A stretch of 6,020 nucleotides of DNA from an uncultured Clostridia bacterium. GTDB taxonomy: Bacteria > Bacillota > Clostridia > Oscillospirales > Ruminococcaceae. The stretch lies in NCBI GenBank assembly GCA_947177545.1, contig CAMWVF010000075.1, positions 1-6,020 of the forward strand, in the 5' to 3' direction. Both the position numbers and the translations under genes were made by a program. Below, one piece after another: positions 4,626 through 6,020 of the stretch (the first letter of the stretch is position 1; each line of letters opens with the position of its first letter). The notes below the pieces were generated by a model. The model saw nothing but the letters and a program-made list of their open reading frames with translations, was not told the DNA's origin and ran no database searches.

Positions 4626-5726
4626 ATGAATGATGTCAAGGTGAAAATTGACTTGGCAAAGCCAATGGGATATATCGGGCTTGGAATACCCCTTATTCTT
4701 GCGAAGATTGCAGCAAAGCCAACCGAAAAGCCAACCGATGTAACCGAGGAAGAAACCACTACCGAGGGCGAGAACATTACCGAGGAAGAAATTTCTACTG
4801 ATGAAAAGGCTGCTGCACCCGAAGTTGAGGTTCGGGGTTATACGGACGGCGTAACTTTTGACGACATTAAGGAGTTATACGATAAGTCAAGCGACGTATA
4901 CAAGGCGGCTGAACTCGTTTTTATGCAGGATAACAAGCCTAAACAAATTGCTATCTGTGAAACCACATCAAGCGTTGTTGAGTGGTTGGAAACAAAAGGC
5001 AATTTGTCGCATAACTGGAGGCAGCTTATTTGTGTTGGTGCGTCTGACGAAATAACTGAAATCAGCGCAGCAATTGAAAAGACGGACGATAAGATGTATT
5101 TCGCAAGTGTCCCTGTAGACGATAAAACCGTGTTTAATCGTGAAAATGTTAAACGGACTGTTATTCTGTACTGCACGGACGAAAAATATCCTAATCCCGA
5201 GGCGGCGTTGGTCGGTGCAACCGCAGGACTTAAAGCAGGTGCATTTACATATCATGACACAATTCTTAAGGGAATTGCCCCGCAGAATTTGTCTGATGAT
5301 GAAATCACGAAAATTCATAAAAAGGGCGGCATTACCTTTGTGACAAAGGCGGGGGACAATGTTACCTCCGAGGGTATCACGCTTAGCGGTGAATATATTG
5401 ACGTCATTGACAGCGAGGATTATGTGATACAGCAGATCGCATATCGTATTCAGAAGCAGCTTAATTCAAGCCAAAAGATACCTTATACAAATAATGGTAT
5501 TGCAATACTGGAAAGCGTCGTTATTGACGTATTGCAGGGAGCTTTTAATAATGGTGTGATTGCTACAACTTCTGACGGTTCACCTGCATTCACCGTTAAT
5601 TTTGCCCTCCGCGAAGATACCACGGAGGAGCAGCGTGCAGCAAGAACGTATATCGGCGGTCAATTTACATTTGCTCTTGCGGGTGCTGTTCATTACGTCG
5701 AAATTACGGGCGAAATTACGCTGTAA
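4626..5726 (+). CDS. Contractile tail sheath protein (DUF3383-like)
   Basis: This 366-residue protein would polymerise around the tail tube and contract to drive injection. Sheath marks are the N-terminal 'NDVKVKIDLAKPMGYIGLGIPLIL' (2-25), then 'FDDIKELYDKSSDVYKAAELVFMQ' (78-101), where successive units in relatives read 'vYk-A-aiF-Q'. Further marks are 'PKQIAI' (105-110), 'WRQLICVG' (131-138), 'PEAALVGATAGLKAGAFTYHDTILKGIAP' (191-219), the Gly-rich 'KGGITFVTKAG' (233-243) and the sheath-core C-terminus from 'VIQQIAYRIQKQLNSSQKIPYTNNG' (267-291) to the final strands. The next gene is a DUF3277-like tube protein, the usual partner. Residues about 29-66 form an unusual Thr/Glu/Pro-rich insertion made of DNA tandem repeats, which probably projects as a flexible loop. 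Start chosen from AAGGAGG. Confidence 0.85.
   Translation: MNDVKVKIDLAKPMGYIGLGIPLILAKIAAKPTEKPTDVTEEETTTEGENITEEEISTDEKAAAPEVEVRGYTDGVTFDDIKELYDKSSDVYKAAELVFMQDNKPKQIAICETTSSVVEWLETKGNLSHNWRQLICVGASDEITEISAAIEKTDDKMYFASVPVDDKTVFNRENVKRTVILYCTDEKYPNPEAALVGATAGLKAGAFTYHDTILKGIAPQNLSDDEITKIHKKGGITFVTKAGDNVTSEGITLSGEYIDVIDSEDYVIQQIAYRIQKQLNSSQKIPYTNNGIAILESVVIDVLQGAFNNGVIATTSDGSPAFTVNFALREDTTEEQRAARTYIGGQFTFALAGAVHYVEITGEITL
4715..4814 (+). repeat. Tandem repeats (12 bp x2 and 18 bp x4) inside the sheath gene
   Basis: AAAGCCAACCGA occurs exactly twice in a row at 4715-4726 and 4727-4738, encoding KPTE-KPTD. Four 18-bp units follow: 4743-4760, 4761-4778, 4779-4796 and the more diverged 4797-4814. 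The first three each begin ACCGAGG. They encode TEEETT, TEGENI, TEEEIS and TDEKAA. Both units are multiples of three, so copy-number change keeps the frame. The pattern points to growth by replication slippage. Confidence 0.85.
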
Positions 5727-5739
5727 GGAGGTTTAAACT

Positions 5740-6020
5740 ATGTCAGTAAACGTTACAAGATATGACGCTAACGATTGTACAATCGTTGTTGACAATGTGT
5801 ACATAACGGGCTTGGGCGAGGATATGATAAAAGGCTCAAAGGACGAGGATTTTTTCAGCCCCTCAGTTGGCGCACAGGGCGACGTTATAAAGAATATCAT
5901 TAACAATTCGCTCGGTTCAGTAACAATCGTTGTACAGGCTACAAGTCCCCAAAAAGCTTATCTTATGAGCCTTGCAAAGCGGCAGGAGGCGTTTCCGCTT
6001 TGGTGCATAAATAAGGCTCT
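5740..6020 (+). CDS. Tail tube protein, DUF3277-like (5' part; runs off window)
   Basis: The first 93 codons of a gene cut by the window end. AAGGAGGT (5725-5732) stands seven bases before the ATG and 13 bases separate it from the sheath stop. The start MSVNVTRYDANDCTIVVDNV is followed by 'YITGLGEDMIKGSKDEDFFSPSVGAQGDVIKNIINNSLGSVTIVVQATSPQKAYLMSLA'. This matches the tube proteins that follow DUF3383 sheaths: a 'YD-ND--V-V' first strand, 'I-G-GED', 'G--G-V----NN-LG-VTI-VQ-TSP' and an N/K-x-YL helix. The product would form the inner tube through which DNA passes. The partial gene shows no frameshift. Typical family members are about 140-150 residues, so roughly a third is missing. Confidence 0.85.
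   Translation, partial: MSVNVTRYDANDCTIVVDNVYITGLGEDMIKGSKDEDFFSPSVGAQGDVIKNIINNSLGSVTIVVQATSPQKAYLMSLAKRQEAFPLWCINKA

Noticed and set aside
1..6020. CRISPR array, tRNA, attachment site, insertion sequence or defence/toxin cassette
   Set aside because: No spaced direct repeats, cloverleaf, terminal inverted repeats, transposase or defence motifs were seen. The window is filled by a continuous head-tail gene series.

Overview
The window is the late structural (head to tail) module of a contractile-tailed, myovirus-type phage or prophage. The host is probably a low-to-moderate GC Firmicute of the class Clostridia, such as a gut Ruminococcaceae/Lachnospiraceae-like bacterium. The evidence is strong AGGAGG ribosome sites, AT-rich spacers, all genes on one strand with tiny gaps or overlaps, and a gene order typical of phages whose sheath and tube genes belong to the DUF3383/DUF3277 families. 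No integrase, repressor, transposase, tRNA or CRISPR is visible, so prophage versus free phage cannot be decided here.

Layout: 36-224 is a small helical protein of unknown role. 225-496 is a 272-bp non-coding block with an extended -10 promoter and three consecutive hairpins, two of them terminator-like. The head genes follow: scaffold (497-1183), a small HExxH metallopeptidase-like protein (1183-1506), major capsid protein (1521-2666) and a small basic protein (2691-2867). Next come the neck/connector genes: gp6/gp15-like adaptor (2815-3168), HK97-gp10/YqbI-like morphogenesis protein (3170-3769), probable head-closure protein (3769-4143) and tail terminator (4136-4612). The tail starts with the sheath (4626-5726) and the tube protein (5740 to past the window end).

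How they work together: the scaffold directs assembly of the capsid protein into a procapsid. After DNA packaging (terminase and portal would lie upstream, outside the window) the adaptor, closure and gp10-like proteins finish the neck. The terminator protein caps a tail built from tube and sheath. Tight coupling (TGATG, TAATG and an 8-nt overlap) indicates one translationally coupled operon from the scaffold onward.

Points worth a second look: an HExxH protein placed between scaffold and capsid genes, where a prohead protease might be expected; a Tyr/Gly-rich insertion in the capsid protein; a Thr/Glu insertion in the sheath made of 12-bp and 18-bp tandem repeats; and the promoter/hairpin block before the scaffold, which could make a short RNA or act as an attenuator. 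The rest is a conventional phage module. Family names come from memory of sequence patterns, not from searches.
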